A stretch of DNA of 64,000 nucleotides, from NCBI GenBank assembly GCA_033964015.1, contig CM066915.1:10005573-10069572 (forward strand). The letters run 5' to 3'. Positions 23,666 through 34,974 of this stretch are shown here, one piece after another. The DNA comes from Scolanthus callimorphus. Its lineage: Eukaryota > Cnidaria > Anthozoa > Actiniaria > Edwardsiidae. Made by a program: the position numbers and the translations under genes. A model generated the notes under the pieces. It made no database searches, was not told the origin of the DNA, and saw nothing but the letters and a program-made list of their open reading frames with translations. The number at the start of each line of letters is the position of its first letter. The stretch's first letter is position 1.

Positions 23666-23770
23666 TGTTGTACAATGCGATACAGCTTCCTATAATGTTG
23701 TGCGTGTAGTCATTTAGCGGGGAGTAAGAAAATCATTTTCATTTGTACGAGCTGGCGAGGGAGAATGAAA
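23666..23770 (+). repeat. Split direct repeat B2 (right end)
   Basis: 105 bp, differing from B1 (20474-20578) at two positions. It ends in GAATGAAA, where the element meets its target sequence CAAAATTTT. Confidence 0.9.
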
Positions 23771-23784
23771 CAAAATTTTATTTC

Positions 23785-24600
23785 GTGATTTCTCAAAAAC
23801 CTTAGCTATTCTACTTCTATGAAGCAAAAGGTAGTTTCCATTGAAACCACACACTTCGAGAAATTCACAAGGCTCAAAATCAAACACAGAAATATATGTC
23901 CCATACATATTTAGTTAATGTGTATAGCTAAAGTCGTCGCAGTAAAAATTCGCACTCACCAATAGTAGTCAACTCTTTCACTTAAGCGCCAGGACAGAGT
24001 TGATGGAGAACAGGAAACGGCACCTCGAAGAAACCATCTTACGAATACACTCATCTGTTGCCAAATTCTTGTGAATAGTAGATAAAACAATCATTCTCAT
24101 CATATGTCCATACCAGGCCATTCTAGCCGCCCTCCCGCGAATACGAAGTAATTAAAACAATCGAAGATGAAGTACCTTGCTCAGTCTGAGCACATTTCTA
24201 CCAACAGATAGGAATTGCTTGTTTTATCTATTATTCACAAGAATTTGGCAACAGATGAGTATATTCGCAACGATGGCTTCTTCGAGATGCCGTTTCCTGT
24301 TCTCCATCAACTCTGCCCTCGCCCTTAGTGAAAGAGTTGACTACTATATGGTGAGTGCGAATTTTTACTGCGACGACTTAAGCTATACACATTTTGGAAA
24401 TATGAATGGGACATATATTTCTGTGTTTGATTTTCAGCCTTGTGAATTTCTGAGAAGTGTGTGATCTCAATTGAAACTACCTTTTGCTGCATGGAAGTAG
24501 AATTTGTAAGGACTTCGTACATGCCATACTAAGTGATTTGCAACTCTAGGTTTTGAGAAATCACGAAGGAAGTAAAAATGTAGGTTTTGTTTCAAAGCAT
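23785..24600. repeat. Inner inverted arms of the TTAA-bounded element
   Basis: About 23785-24092 and 24219-24569 are diverged inverted copies: for example GAACAGGAAACGGCA on the left with TGCCGTTTCCTGTTC on the right, and CAGATGAGTATATTCG with its counterpart. The spacer is about 120 bp. It is non-coding. Confidence 0.7.
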
Positions 24601-24744
24601 TTTGCGGTGGTTTAGTAATTATTATCGTAAATTCGTTTTCGTTACTACAAAATGGAAGCATTGGTCAGTAGGTACGCAGAAGTTTAGAGCGATCAGATAA
24701 TGTTGAAAGCCAACAACTGGCCTTGCAAAATATGTGTCGTCACA

Positions 24745-25145
24745 CAAATAATTACCCGCGGGCCACCTTAAAGTCAAAAGTTAGCGTTCGCTGTTGTTAG
24801 GTAGATTAGATAAGTGCACCCAAGTTTGGTCGCCTAGCGATGTTTCCTTCTCGAGATATTCACTTTTCTAATTTTGATGACGTCATCGATGACGTCATGC
24901 CACGTGACCTTGGTGGTGCACCTCCCTTGCCTCATTGATAACCTAATCAATAATTACCCGCGGGCCACCTTAAAGTCAAAATTTAGCGTTCGCTGTTGTT
25001 AGGTAGATTAGATAAGTGCACCCAAGTTTGGTCGCCTAGCAATGTTGCCTTCGCGAGTTATTGACTTTTCTAGTTTTGATGACGTCATGGATGACGTCAT
25101 ACCACGTGACCTAGGTGGTGCACCCCTTGCGACCAAAATAACTTT
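24745..25145. repeat. ~200-bp tandem duplication with CRE palindromes
   Basis: The unit starting ATAATTACCCGCGGGCCACC occurs at 24747 and again at 24950. Each copy contains GTGCACCCAAGTTTGGTCGC and then a palindromic CRE block (perfect TGACGTCATCGATGACGTCA at 24878; one mismatch in the second copy) followed by CCACGTGACC. A third partial unit reaches 25240. Confidence 0.8.
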
Positions 25146-25239
25146 ACCCAAGTTTGGTCACCTAGCGATATTGCCTTCTCAAAATATTCACTTTTCTAGC
25201 TTTGTTGACGTCATCGATGACGTTTTGATGACGTCATGC

Positions 25240-25380
25240 CAGATGAACGAACGAACGAACGAACGCACAAACCGGACGTCCATGACAGAATCGTTCGATG
25301 CATATACACTTTTTTTTGTTCCTTTTTCTCCTGCATGTAGCTATGGGGCTCCGCTACACGGGCGTCTCGGCGCTTGTGTG
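25240..25380. mobile_element. Terminus of a CRE-bearing element
   Basis: A (GAAC)n tract is followed by sequence that is the reverse complement of 62915-63025 (CATATACAC...; GTAGCTATGGGGCTCCGCTA). It is the end of a dispersed element related in content to the CRE elements. Confidence 0.65.
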
Positions 25381-27319
25381 TTTGTATGTCTATTTCAAAT
25401 GAATCGAGGGCTGGTTAATTATACTGAATTGACGTTTATTTTTGTTTTTGGATTTGCTATCTTTTCTGGATTTTTTTCAATTACAAATACTGGTAAGTGG
25501 TCTGATATGTCACTAAAGATTAGTCCTGCTTAAGCTTCAGGAGTTAGAATTCTATTTACAAATATGTTGTCTATTAAAGTTGCTGTATGACTAGTGATTC
25601 TAGTAGGCTTATTAATTTATGGTAAAAAAACCTGAAGAGGATAGGTGATTGAAGAAGCGACTGGAGTAGTTACACTTTATATCACATCATATTTTAGTAA
25701 ACCAAAGAGGTAACCAGGGTTTTATCTCTTTGTCTATTTTTGGTAAAATATTTATCATGTTTTCTTCAAATTCTTCATATTTTTCATTAGGTGGCCTATA
25801 AATTGCTCCTACCAATTCGTTTTTAACTCGTGGCTTGTTGCGTAGCAACAGCCAAAGAGTTATCGTGGTGACTCGATGTCACTCGCTCACTCACTCACTG
25901 GATCACCCCTACGTTAGCACAATATTAGCATAATTTATGCTGAAGTCATCCAACGGGACCCTCGAGTTGCGGGACCATACGAGCTATTTGCGGGACATGG
26001 CGTGACTAAAACTCAACCGAACTCCCTGTTACCTCTATACCTTCGTCAACGTATATATAGGTCTCATTGGCAGTAAGTTTCTCCATGTGGGGTGTTACCT
26101 ATCTTTGCAAAAAAACTGGTTTGTTTCAATTCGGTACTTTTTTAGTCATCTCAAAGCCTACACTGTGTAAGGATTTTGATCCGAGCAAACCCAGGTGCAG
26201 GGAGTTACAAAACGTTGGAAAATAAAAAATACACTACCAATGACGTCATTAGCGCATGCGCAAAGATCTAATTGGTTTAAAAACGTTACTGTCTAGTTAT
26301 TTCAAAACCTACATTTAACGAGGACCTTCATGAAGCAAAGCCAACGTACTTAGTGCAGGGTTATGAATGCAGGGGGTGTTTAATTCACATTTCCCAGAAA
26401 TTCAAATCCCATTTTAGTGCATCATCTGCACACGAAAATAGGAACCCCATTCCCCCGAGGCAACTCAACAGCAAGAAGAAAATACAACGCGCGGGGGCAA
26501 CAATTCGTGGTAAAAACAAGGACCAACGACCGACCTGCTCCCCCCTAAACCCTCCTCTATACCACAGGGAACCCAAATCTAGCAATATATAGCGGGGGAG
26601 ATCTGGGTTCTAGAATGCTTTTCCTTCTCTCTCGATGTTTCGTTCTTTTCGCGGAAATTCGACTGATTATGATGGCTGTTTTCTCGAAATACCAAGAAGG
26701 AATAACCAAGTCCACACTCGTGAACTCATAAGCGATTTATCAAGTAGATCTGATCGTGTTTCCAGTTTGGATAAAGACAGATAAACGTTCGCACCTCAGC
26801 AAGATAAGATCAAGCACGAGTCCTGCGATCAGGGTCAAACTTCCTTTGGGAGGTTATGACGTTGGACTGTTTTGTCGCTTATAAAGCTACGGATAGCACT
26901 ATTAGAAAATTACACAGAGACAGCAGAACAAAGGTATGCATGATTTTCATTATCAAACATCGTATTGGATCAGCAATTTCGGGCATATTTTAGTATTACC
27001 ATCTGGTATCATACGAGTTGTGTATGTCATTACAAATGCAAACAGATTTAACTGAATACAAGGATCATGAGCTTAGGCGCCCTGTGATACAATAAAAGGA
27101 AAATTACAGTGGCTTGAACATATGAATTTTATTTTCTCATGTTAAAAACAATGTTACTCTTGCTGTACTTGTCTCCTTGTCTCTCGAAAATAATATTCAT
27201 ATTTCTTCACGTCTCTATTTACATGTAACTTAATATCCTCTATAAAAATTCCAGTGGTACCTCTATATTAAGCAGCCACCTTCGGGACCGAACCAAGTGC
27301 CGAAATGGAGGTACTTTGC
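25381..27319. other. No recognisable gene
   Basis: Open frames at 25042-25533 and 26353-26592 show no domain; the first runs through the CRE repeat itself. A CACTCGCTCACTCACTCACT microsatellite lies near 25890. A fragment CAGTGGTACCTCTATATTAAG at about 27252 resembles the end of the MITE at 27747. Confidence 0.45.
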
Positions 27320-27440
27320 TTAGGGACTGGTCATAAATTAGGGGGAGGGCTGGTGCAAATATGGGAGGGCCTCTAATTTTCATGCAGGTGAAAAGGGAGG
27401 GGTCAACAAATTTGGTGCAAATGATAAAGAAAGGGTCATT
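27320..27440. repeat. G-rich repeat, second copy
   Basis: Diverged relative of 5345-5500: repeated GGGAGGG(C/T) blocks each followed by an A/T run. Confidence 0.35.
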
Positions 27441-27647
27441 ATTCTTTTCGCAAATGTTGTTAGGGCAAGACAGGGCCGTCCCTGTAAATTGGTTGTCATG
27501 GAAACATCAAATGTCAAAGTTTTGCTAGTACTAGAATTAACATTGATGTAAAGTTTTGTTGCTGTAGCTGTTTTCGTTTCTGAGATATTTGCAAAATACT
27601 TTTCTGTCCAGATCTGAAAACCTGAAAATTGGTTCAGTCAAAAAAAT

Positions 27648-28136
27648 TGCTGTTCTTGGGATATAGTACATTTTTATGAGAATATCACAATTTACCCAGC
27701 TAACAGAGGGCTTCACAATTCTTGGTTGTAAGTATATGTGCACATACAGTGGTACCTCTATTACAGCTGTTTCAGGTAGCACGCGACCAAGCACGTTCAA
27801 AACATTTTTGGCAGTTGGGTTTTTCTGCGACGTCAATCAAATCGCCTAGTGCAGTGAATTGGCTTCTGTCGCGACATGTCTCGCAAGGGAAGCCAAACAA
27901 ATGCACTGGGGAGGGATTTGATTGGCTCACACAGATTGCATTGATTGACAACGCAGAAAATCCAACTGCCAAACTCCAAGAATCTGACAACGGCGAAGTC
28001 GCTTGTTACCTGAAACAGCTGTAACAGAGGTACCACTGTGTGTGCACATATACTTACAACAAAGAATTGTGAAGCCCTCTGTTAGCTGGGTAAATGTGAT
28101 ATTCTCATAAAAATGTACTATATCCCAAGAACAGCA
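27648..28136. mobile_element. MITE (27747-28038) inside a larger palindrome
   Basis: The core has inverted ends CAGTGGTACCTCTATTACAG and CTGTAACAGAGGTACCACTG, of pogo/Tc1 style, about 292 bp apart. The flanks continue the symmetry out to TGCTGTTCTTGGG (27648) and CCCAAGAACAGCA (28136), so either the MITE inserted in a palindrome or the whole is one long foldback element. It is non-coding. Confidence 0.75.
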
Positions 28137-29640
28137 TTTTGTGGGACTCCCATAAATCAGACACAAATACTTTGAGGTAATGGCATAGCTGTCAACTCAC
28201 CCGCATTAGGCGGGTGTCACAAGATTTTGAAGCCTGTCACCCGCATAATGTTTGCGAAAATGTTCATACATTTACTGTAAATCACCCGCATTGTCACTCA
28301 CATGATTTTTCATACATTTACTGTATTTACCTGTCAATCTCAAGATTTTTGACAAAGTGGGGTTGACTGGTATGTAATGGGCACAGGCAGTCACCACTGA
28401 AATTAACTACTGCATCACCCAAATCTTTCCCAATAGGTTAAGATTGCAATAGGTGCAATCCAGCCAGCTAAAATCTGACTCATTTCTCTTTCTAATTCAA
28501 GGCTCATCCATTCCTGTGAAGTGGTCTACACAACAGCTGAAGGGCAGAGCACTATATTGTTCGCTTGAGGTGACAACTATATAATACACACCCAGAAAAA
28601 GAACACACGAATACTAGAGGAGGAAAACCAAATACAGCTCCAAATTCTGCTGTATGGATGACTGCTATGCATGGCTTAATCTGCTATGACTTATGTGCAT
28701 TGTTTCAAAAACTGTAATGCAACTTCCAGAATTAGCTTTAAAAATTAGCCTAAAAAATTGTGCCCAAAGCAACAAAAACAAAGGCAACATTGAGATCTGG
28801 GATTTTAACAACTGACAGCAAAATGCTACAAAAAAGCCAAACCCAATTCAAGTCTGATTGACTAACACTGTACTTTGTTGCTCTGCTTTGTATGAGAACT
28901 AAACTGTATAATTGCAAATGCCTGCATAACATGTATGGCAGTTGTTGCATAACTAAACAATGATATAAAGTGTCATCGTAATGACAATATGCTTTAGGGT
29001 ATACCGTGTGCTTCTGACCCATTTTGAAACACTTGGCAATAAATTAGATGCTACTTTCTAGTTGATCATTCTAATAGCAACAGGGAAAACATTCAGGTAG
29101 TTGTAACTTAAGCTAATACATGTGTCAAATACTGCAGCAATGCATTTGTTGACTTAAAAGAAGAGATATGTTTGTCACAAGTACAGGTGACAAAGAACTA
29201 CAAAAATGGTGTGACATATGATTGTTCCTAAAAAAATGTCTTAATGGTATTTTTTGGGGCTACATCGTTTTGGTGTCAGTTAGAGGTCAAAATTGTTTTC
29301 TCGTTGAGCACTCTGCCCGAAAAGTTTTTTAAAGGAAAACAGCCACGAGTTTGCCTATGGCATGCCTTTGATTCTTTCCTGTGTTTATTATCTCAACAAA
29401 AATAGATTCTATGAATACGATAGTATTTATGTTAAGATCAGTGCGAAGTTGGATTTCAATACCGTCCTTGGTATACAGACACACGCCCCCTCCAGTTTTG
29501 TCTTCTCTATTTTAAGTAAATAGGCTATACCCCCGAATATTGAAGAGCTCATCTTCATTGTCAGTTGATCATGTTCACTTGATGCAATGATAAAAAATTT
29601 ATGTTGTCAAATTTGTTGCGAATACTCCTTGTGTTGAGGT
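28137..29640. other. No recognisable gene
   Basis: AT-rich DNA. A local duplication (CATACATTTACTGTA with CACCCGCAT) lies at 28200-28340. No open frame has a recognisable domain. Confidence 0.45.
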
Positions 29641-29918
29641 GAAACATTAACAAACCAATTCAACATTATTATCACTACGCGCGGCCAAATTGTAAACCGT
29701 ACTCTCTAAAAACGCTCTATTTTTGCGGGCCAAATAGCAAAACAGCGGGCCGCAAATACATTTACCGCCCTCATTCTGATTGGCGATGGTGGCACTCTGC
29801 TGCCAAGCTAGACCAATCAGTTCACGCGGATACCATTTTAATGCGAGTTTGTGGCGGGAATTCACTCGGTGAAAAATTTTCGTGTTTTTCTCTAACTTTT
29901 TCTCGTTTCTTTATTGCC
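29641..29918 (+). promoter_or_regulatory. Possible promoter upstream of the 29919 pseudogene
   Basis: GC-richer than its surroundings. It has an inverted CCAAT box (GATTGGC at about 29780) and a direct one (GACCAATCAG at about 29812), and GTGGCGGGAATTC at about 29850 resembles an E2F site. No TATA box is seen. The assignment rests only on position and motifs. Confidence 0.3.
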
Positions 29919-30275
29919 ATGGAATCGGAAGAAACCCCGTATTTCACTCTCAGCATAGCCAAAACTCAGACTTGAACGTTGATCAGTTAACTAAAAGCAC
30001 AAGCAAAAAAACACAAAGAATGCGACCGAGTGGGGAATAAGGAAGTTTGAGAAATGGTGCCACAAGCGAAGCGTTGTTGTCGATTTTACCATCGTACAAC
30101 CAGACAAGTCATAAGTGAAATTCTACGGAAATTCTACGCCTTACTTTAAACAGTGAAAGGGAAGCCTTGACGCAGAGTACTCTGACAGGAATTAGAGCAG
30201 CGATTCATCGCCAAATCACATCTGCACCGGTCAGCCGAAATTTCAACATATCCTTCCAGATAGCGAGTTAATTAC
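29919..30275 (+). pseudogene. N-terminal fragment of a KIAA1958/ZMYM-like recombinase
   Basis: After an ATG at 29919, pieces in different frames match the N-terminal DNA-binding half of the same family as the gene at 8540-9791. They are DLNVDQLTKSTSKKTQR, then WGIRKFEKWCHKRS, then STLTGIRAAIHRQITSAP near 30180-30235. At least three frameshifts or stops separate them, so it is dead. The catalytic half is not found downstream. It is either a separate truncated insertion or an eroded gene. Confidence 0.75.
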
Positions 30276-31983
30276 AGAAGCGAAGCGAAGGCGAACTTGT
30301 TTACAAAAAAAAATAATGTGTACTAACCGAAACATAAACTTGCCATTTAGTCTGGGGAATCAGTACTTTTAAAATTCGACAGCCACGGACAGAACACCGA
30401 CGGAAAATGGAGGGATCCAGAGATTTATCTGGTTTTTGTTGTGCTTTCATTTCGCGGGTCGAGGACGGGAGGGCTGGCGAGAGCTGACTAGAAGTAAGCC
30501 CACAAAAAACTGTAGTTAAAATACTTGGTATAAATAGCTCGGTCAGCCCTGGCAGCATCAGTCCTCGTGCAGAACTTTCAAGATTCATCAAATTTCCCAC
30601 CTCCTCCCCACCAGCCTGCCCTGCTTTTTAGGTCACTCGTACAAGAGTTTATTGTGAAAAGTGTGGCGGTTTATCTCCCCCACCTTTGCTGAAGTTACTC
30701 GTGTAATCTGATTATCGATACTTGTTGCAATCCTTTTGTTAAATAAATGTCACTCTACGTGGCCAAAAACTCCAATATTGGGTTGTGTTGTTCCACTCTC
30801 TTCAGCAAACAGAGCTGGCGCGCATAGAACCCGTCCTAGCCAGATCATATTAATTCTCTTTGAATTCGCTCGGGATAAAAAACATTTGCCATGTTTTCAT
30901 TTGTATTGCCTTTTGGGATTTTTATTGCGTTGATTAGCAGGTAGATTTTTATGTGTTTTTAAAAGGTGTGAAGATTTTTGTTTTATGTATTAACCTAAGT
31001 TTGTAATCTCAACGGGTGAAATAAATTGTGACCGATACGATTTTTTGGCCTTTCATCTACAGTATTCAATTCGGTTGGACGGAAACTATCATACTTTTAT
31101 TATTTGGCATTAGGTAGTGATAATAATGATAATAACATGACTTTTGGAGGGCATATAGTTTATTTGTGCCCTCAAAAAGTCATGTTATTGTCCTATTTTC
31201 CCAGTCTAAAGCATCTGCAGAGTTAACAAGATCGTTAATAGTGTAGTATTTACTGTCTAATTATATGGATGCAAAAATTTCTTGATTCTGATTGGTCGAG
31301 AGCAGTGCAATTACAAAAGTAATTTGCACTGCAAAAAAGTAATATGCACTCAAATGAGTGCAAGTATTTCAAGGAGCTGATTAGCTAATAAACAATGGAT
31401 TTTGCGTACGGGCCAATCAAATGCGCGCTAGCTGTCTCACGCAACCCCCCCCCCCCCCCCCCCCCCCTTCGTTGACTGTGAATCTAGCGGGAAAAGCCAG
31501 CGATGAATGGGGGAACTAAGTCTGCACGAACGCATGAGATAAGGACAGTTTCCTGGGTCAAACTCCTGTAAATCTTGGTTGTTTAGTTACAAGAAAGTTT
31601 ACACACAAGAGAAGACTTCAGGTATGTCTTCTGTGAAAGCTTATCTAGCTATGTATACCTTTCTGGACAATATTTTGCCTTGACCGAAAATGCACAAACA
31701 ACTATTTTTGATTCAAAAGGCAAAGCAATTCAAACTGTCTAAAAACGAAACCAACCAGGCTCTCCTATGTTATTTTACCTACCTTGGAATCTGAAATAAA
31801 GTTGATGGTTGACAAAACAGAATTCCACCTCCTTGTATAAAATGATTTTGTTGTGTCTAAAGTTTATTTAAGTTTATTTAGGTTTTGTACTTTGGTCGTT
31901 TGTTTTGGCACGCGTTCGGTGCATTTGTGATCGCTGCAAACCTGCTGTCTTTCTCTGAATTTTTTTCCATCTATATTATTAAT
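30276..31983. other. No gene; hairpin and poly-C tract
   Basis: A near-perfect hairpin at 31131-31189 pairs AATAACATGACTTTTGGAGGG with its inverse. A second small hairpin (GTGCAATTACAAAAGTAATTTGCAC) is at about 31305. A run of 22 C occupies 31445-31466. No coding region is recognised. Confidence 0.45.
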
Positions 31984-32945
31984 AGCGGAGCTCCTGCGCG
32001 GACGAAGGCCCGCGCAAGCGGAGCACCATACCTAAGGGAAAAACGTATAGTATACTATCGAGTTGATTTTTGAACGTCACGGGCATTATGGATCATTTTG
32101 ATGACGTCATTGATGACGTAAGGGCACGTGACTTTGGTGTAGAGTTCCTCTTATGGTCTTTGAAACGTTGTCCAAGTTTGGCTTCTATAGAAGCTACCCT
32201 TCGGGAGATATGATTTTTTCTTTCTTTTTCTGGTATTAAACCTATAGCGTACGCCGTTCGTCCGTCCGTCGTCCGTCCGTCCGTCCGTGCAAAGAAAAAA
32301 TTATATCTCCTCAAGGGAACATGCTAAGACAACGATATTTGGGATATTTTGTCTATGCCACAAGGGGGGTGCTGTAACACGGACACGTGATGTGACGTCA
32401 TCGATGACGTCATCTATGCTTGAAAAATCAATATCTCGTGAAGGGAAGACTCTAAAACAACCAAACTTGGGTAGTGTAGTCTAGGCCACCAGATGAGCGA
32501 AATGAGGTGGTCACGTGATATGACGCCATCGATGACGTCATCTATGCTTGAAAAATCAATATCTCGTGAAGGGAAGACTCTAAGACAACAAAACTTGGGT
32601 AGTGTAGTCTAGGCCACCAGATGAGCAAAATGAGGTGGTCACGTGATATGACGTCATCGATGACGTCATCTATGCTAGAAAAATCAATATCTCGTGAAGG
32701 GAAGACTCTAAGACAACAAAACTTGGGTAGTGTAGTCTAGGCCACCAGATGAGCGAAATGAGGTGGTCACGTGATATGACGTCATCGATGACGTCATCTA
32801 CGCTTGAAAAATGAATATCTCATGAAAGGAACACTCTAAACCAACCAAACTTGGGTAATGTAATCCAGGTCACCAGATGAGCGAAATTAAGTGGTCACGT
32901 GGTGTGACGTCATCGATGACGTCATCTATGCTTGAAAAATTTATA
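31984..32945. mobile_element. CRE-array element, copy A
   Basis: The left end AGCGGAGCTCCTGCGCGG and the next 400 bp are the reverse complement of 61930-62349 (copy B), including a (CCGT)n tract at 32263-32290. The element then carries a 128-bp tandem array. No protein is encoded. The right boundary is uncertain. Confidence 0.8.
32393..32945. repeat. 128-bp tandem array with CRE palindromes, copy A
   Basis: The palindrome TGACGTCATCGATGACGTCA, or a one-base variant in the second unit, recurs at 32393, 32521, 32649, 32777 and 32905, exactly every 128 bp. Each is preceded by GTCACGTGATA, an E-box, and followed by TCTATGCTTGAAAAAT. Confidence 0.92.
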
Positions 32946-33140
32946 ACCAAAGGGGTGCTAGTGTACTAGTCTATAGCCAAAGGGGTGTGAGGTGATAAAT
33001 TCAATCAAAAAGCGGGGGTATGCATCAGTAAATTATTCACACTAACTACTATAAGTTTGCCGGAATTTTCAATTCGTTATTCATCTTTCTCTTAAACAAA
33101 CTCAACGCAGACACAAAGAAGCAATCTGAAGCTTTACGCC

Positions 33141-33662
33141 ATGAAAAAAATTACGAGAGATAACGGTGAAGAAATCAACCGCCTAGGAGACAGAAACTTG
33201 TATGCATCGGTCTGCCTTTTTGAAGGTCAGGTGAAGTTTCACCTTCGAACATTCCTGATGTTCAACGGAAAGTACAAGCCAATGCCTAGTGGAATGTGTC
33301 TTAATACGAGAGAGCTCAGCGATTTAAAAAAAGAACATCCAAGAACTATGGGAAGTGGCCACAGCACTTGAAAGTTTCGTAGGCGAAGAAAATCAGAGCT
33401 CTCCTCCTAAAGTGATAGCAAACGAAGAAGCTCCCGAGATCCTGCCGGCCTTCAAAGAAATAAAGGGATTTCTGACAGCCCTCCGAGAGCGGAAGTAGGA
33501 CCTCCAGTGCCACCTGGAGCCCCAGGGCCGCTGAGGCCTAGTTTGAAAATACTCGAGAAAGAAGAACAACCCCCCACTAAGAAAGTTAGGCGCAGACTGA
33601 AATTCACTGACACGCAAGCCGATGCAGTCTTCTGCAAGTGGGATGATGACTTGGACGATTAA
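33141..33662 (+). pseudogene. PC4 (transcription coactivator p15/SUB1)-like protein, frame-shifted
   Basis: PC4-like proteins bind single-stranded DNA. From the ATG at 33141 the frame contains a PC4-type fold signature: an aromatic beta-rich segment (LYASVCLFEGQVKFHLRTF), then MPSGMCLNTRELSDLKK. It shifts at a run of seven A (33325-33334), continues in another frame (IQELWEVATALESFVGEENQ) to about 33490, shifts again, and ends in an acidic tail (CKWDDDLDD) at TAA 33660-33662. The frames otherwise stay open over about 520 bp, so damage is light: either a young pseudogene or assembly errors in homopolymers. There is no intron, consistent with retrocopy or element origin. Confidence 0.65.
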
Positions 33663-34974
33663 AAAAAGAACTTTCTTTTCGAGATTAATTTTTGTAAATA
33701 TTGTTCTCACACCAACGGGTGGTCTATGCATGCATTGATAGAAGGATTAGGAAATAAAGGCATGTGTTTGTACTGAATTCAGTTATTTCGCGAGAAAAGA
33801 AATACGCTACTAGAAACAGCGTATCCGAAATAGGATTAGGTACATATTAGTAAAACTGGGCAAACAAACAACGGCTAAGCGTTTGTTTCTTGTCTTGCGC
33901 GATAATTTATTAAATCAAAAAGGGGTGGGAGGTGAAAGGAAATCTATTTTCTTTGCCCTGCGTTTCTGGTCTTTTCTGATTGGCTAATTATGCTTTGCCC
34001 AGACTCGCCCACTAGGGCCTCATTACCACGAAATGGCTTCCGTCTGGCGCTAACCTCGTAAAAAGAGACAAGGGATGAAACAACCGCTCGATTTTCGTCT
34101 CGAAAAACCGTACGCGGGGAGGACGGAAGTAGATGTTAAGTCGGTGAAAATGGCTTGTCGAAGTTCAACGTAAAAACACCGAAATTCACCGTGTTCAGAT
34201 GTTTTAAGCGAGACAGCGCTGGTTTATAGGAAAGATGTATGGCAAGACGGTTCTCCTGGGGTGATTAGGTCACTGATCGAGAGGCGATTTATCGCAGAAA
34301 TTAGGTCGCAAAGTGAGGCGCTCGAGATTCTTGTATGGGGCCTTCGCCTCTGGTTAGAGGGGTCAGGTGGAACACTTGGAAACACTCTTCAACGCCTCTA
34401 GGCGAGGAAAGGACAACAGGACAACTTAATGTAAGAATGATTAGAAAAAAGGACTTGGCTCTACTTTCAGATGATGGCTCTATGAACTGTACCTTATGTA
34501 ACTCGTAGTATTTTTTAATGACATAGAGTATTTTATTGTACATACATAGTTTTATATTTTTATAACAAATATTTAGCTCCTGTGTAATTTTTTTAAAAAT
34601 TTTCTGCTGTGTCCCAACATTACTTAGCGAAGCGACGAGCCTCTGGCCTCACGGCCTTGTTTTTTCAGTTCCGTTAGTACAGAATTTGTACTACGGAGCT
34701 GATTGGCTGGTTGCGTATAATCCACAATAAGATGATTCGTGAGTTGACAGCACGTGAATCTTATTACATTTGACCTTTGAAACCGACGCGCACTGGCACA
34801 GGCAAAGTTAATTGATTCTAGGCGCGTAATAATCTACGTTTTCAGGTTTTCGAACTAAAAAAACTTCAAAGAAAGACCAAAGAGAGGTTCTATTTTAAGT
34901 TTGTTAAACGAAAAGATTGACTTTTGCCGTGGTTCTAGCAGTTTGAGTAAAGCTTTTCAGCTTTGATTAAATCG
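33663..34974. other. No recognisable gene
   Basis: Open frames near 34301-34543 show no domain. Nothing else is recognised. Confidence 0.45.

Larger units (their letters stand above)
19669..23770 (+). mobile_element. DIRS/PAT-like tyrosine-recombinase retrotransposon
   Basis: The 4.1-kb element has gag, RT/RNase H and a tyrosine recombinase on the plus strand and no LTRs. Its repeats are split direct repeats: A1 at the left end (19669-19835), B1-A2 internally (20474-20741) and B2 at the right end (23666-23770). B and A overlap by the four bases GAAA. This A1...B1A2...B2 plan is that of PAT and Ngaro elements, whose circular DNA is integrated by a tyrosine recombinase without target duplication. 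The opposite arm of the host element preserves the empty site and confirms both ends. The RT core is deleted and stops interrupt the frames, so the copy is defective. Confidence 0.87.
19488..24772. mobile_element. TTAA-bounded inverted-repeat element hosting a DIRS-like insertion
   Basis: The left end TTAAGGTAGCCCGCGG (from 19489) and right end CCGCGGGCCACCTTAA (to 24771) are inverted and flanked by TTAA, the target used by piggyBac-type elements. The arms continue inward for about 180 bp up to the DIRS-like insertion at 19669. They resume on its far side at 23771 and continue to about 24090, matched by about 24220-24600 on the right. No transposase remains. The right end is also part of a downstream tandem duplication. 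Confidence 0.72.

Noticed and set aside
25042..25533. 163-codon frame
   Set aside because: It runs through CRE repeats and a GAAC tract, with no domain.
27537..28166. Several 70-100-codon frames
   Set aside because: They overlap each other on both strands within a palindromic MITE, so the shared sequence explains them.
32393..32945. CRISPR-like regular spacing
   Set aside because: The full 128-bp unit is repeated, with no unique spacers, and the context is an animal genome. It is a tandem array.
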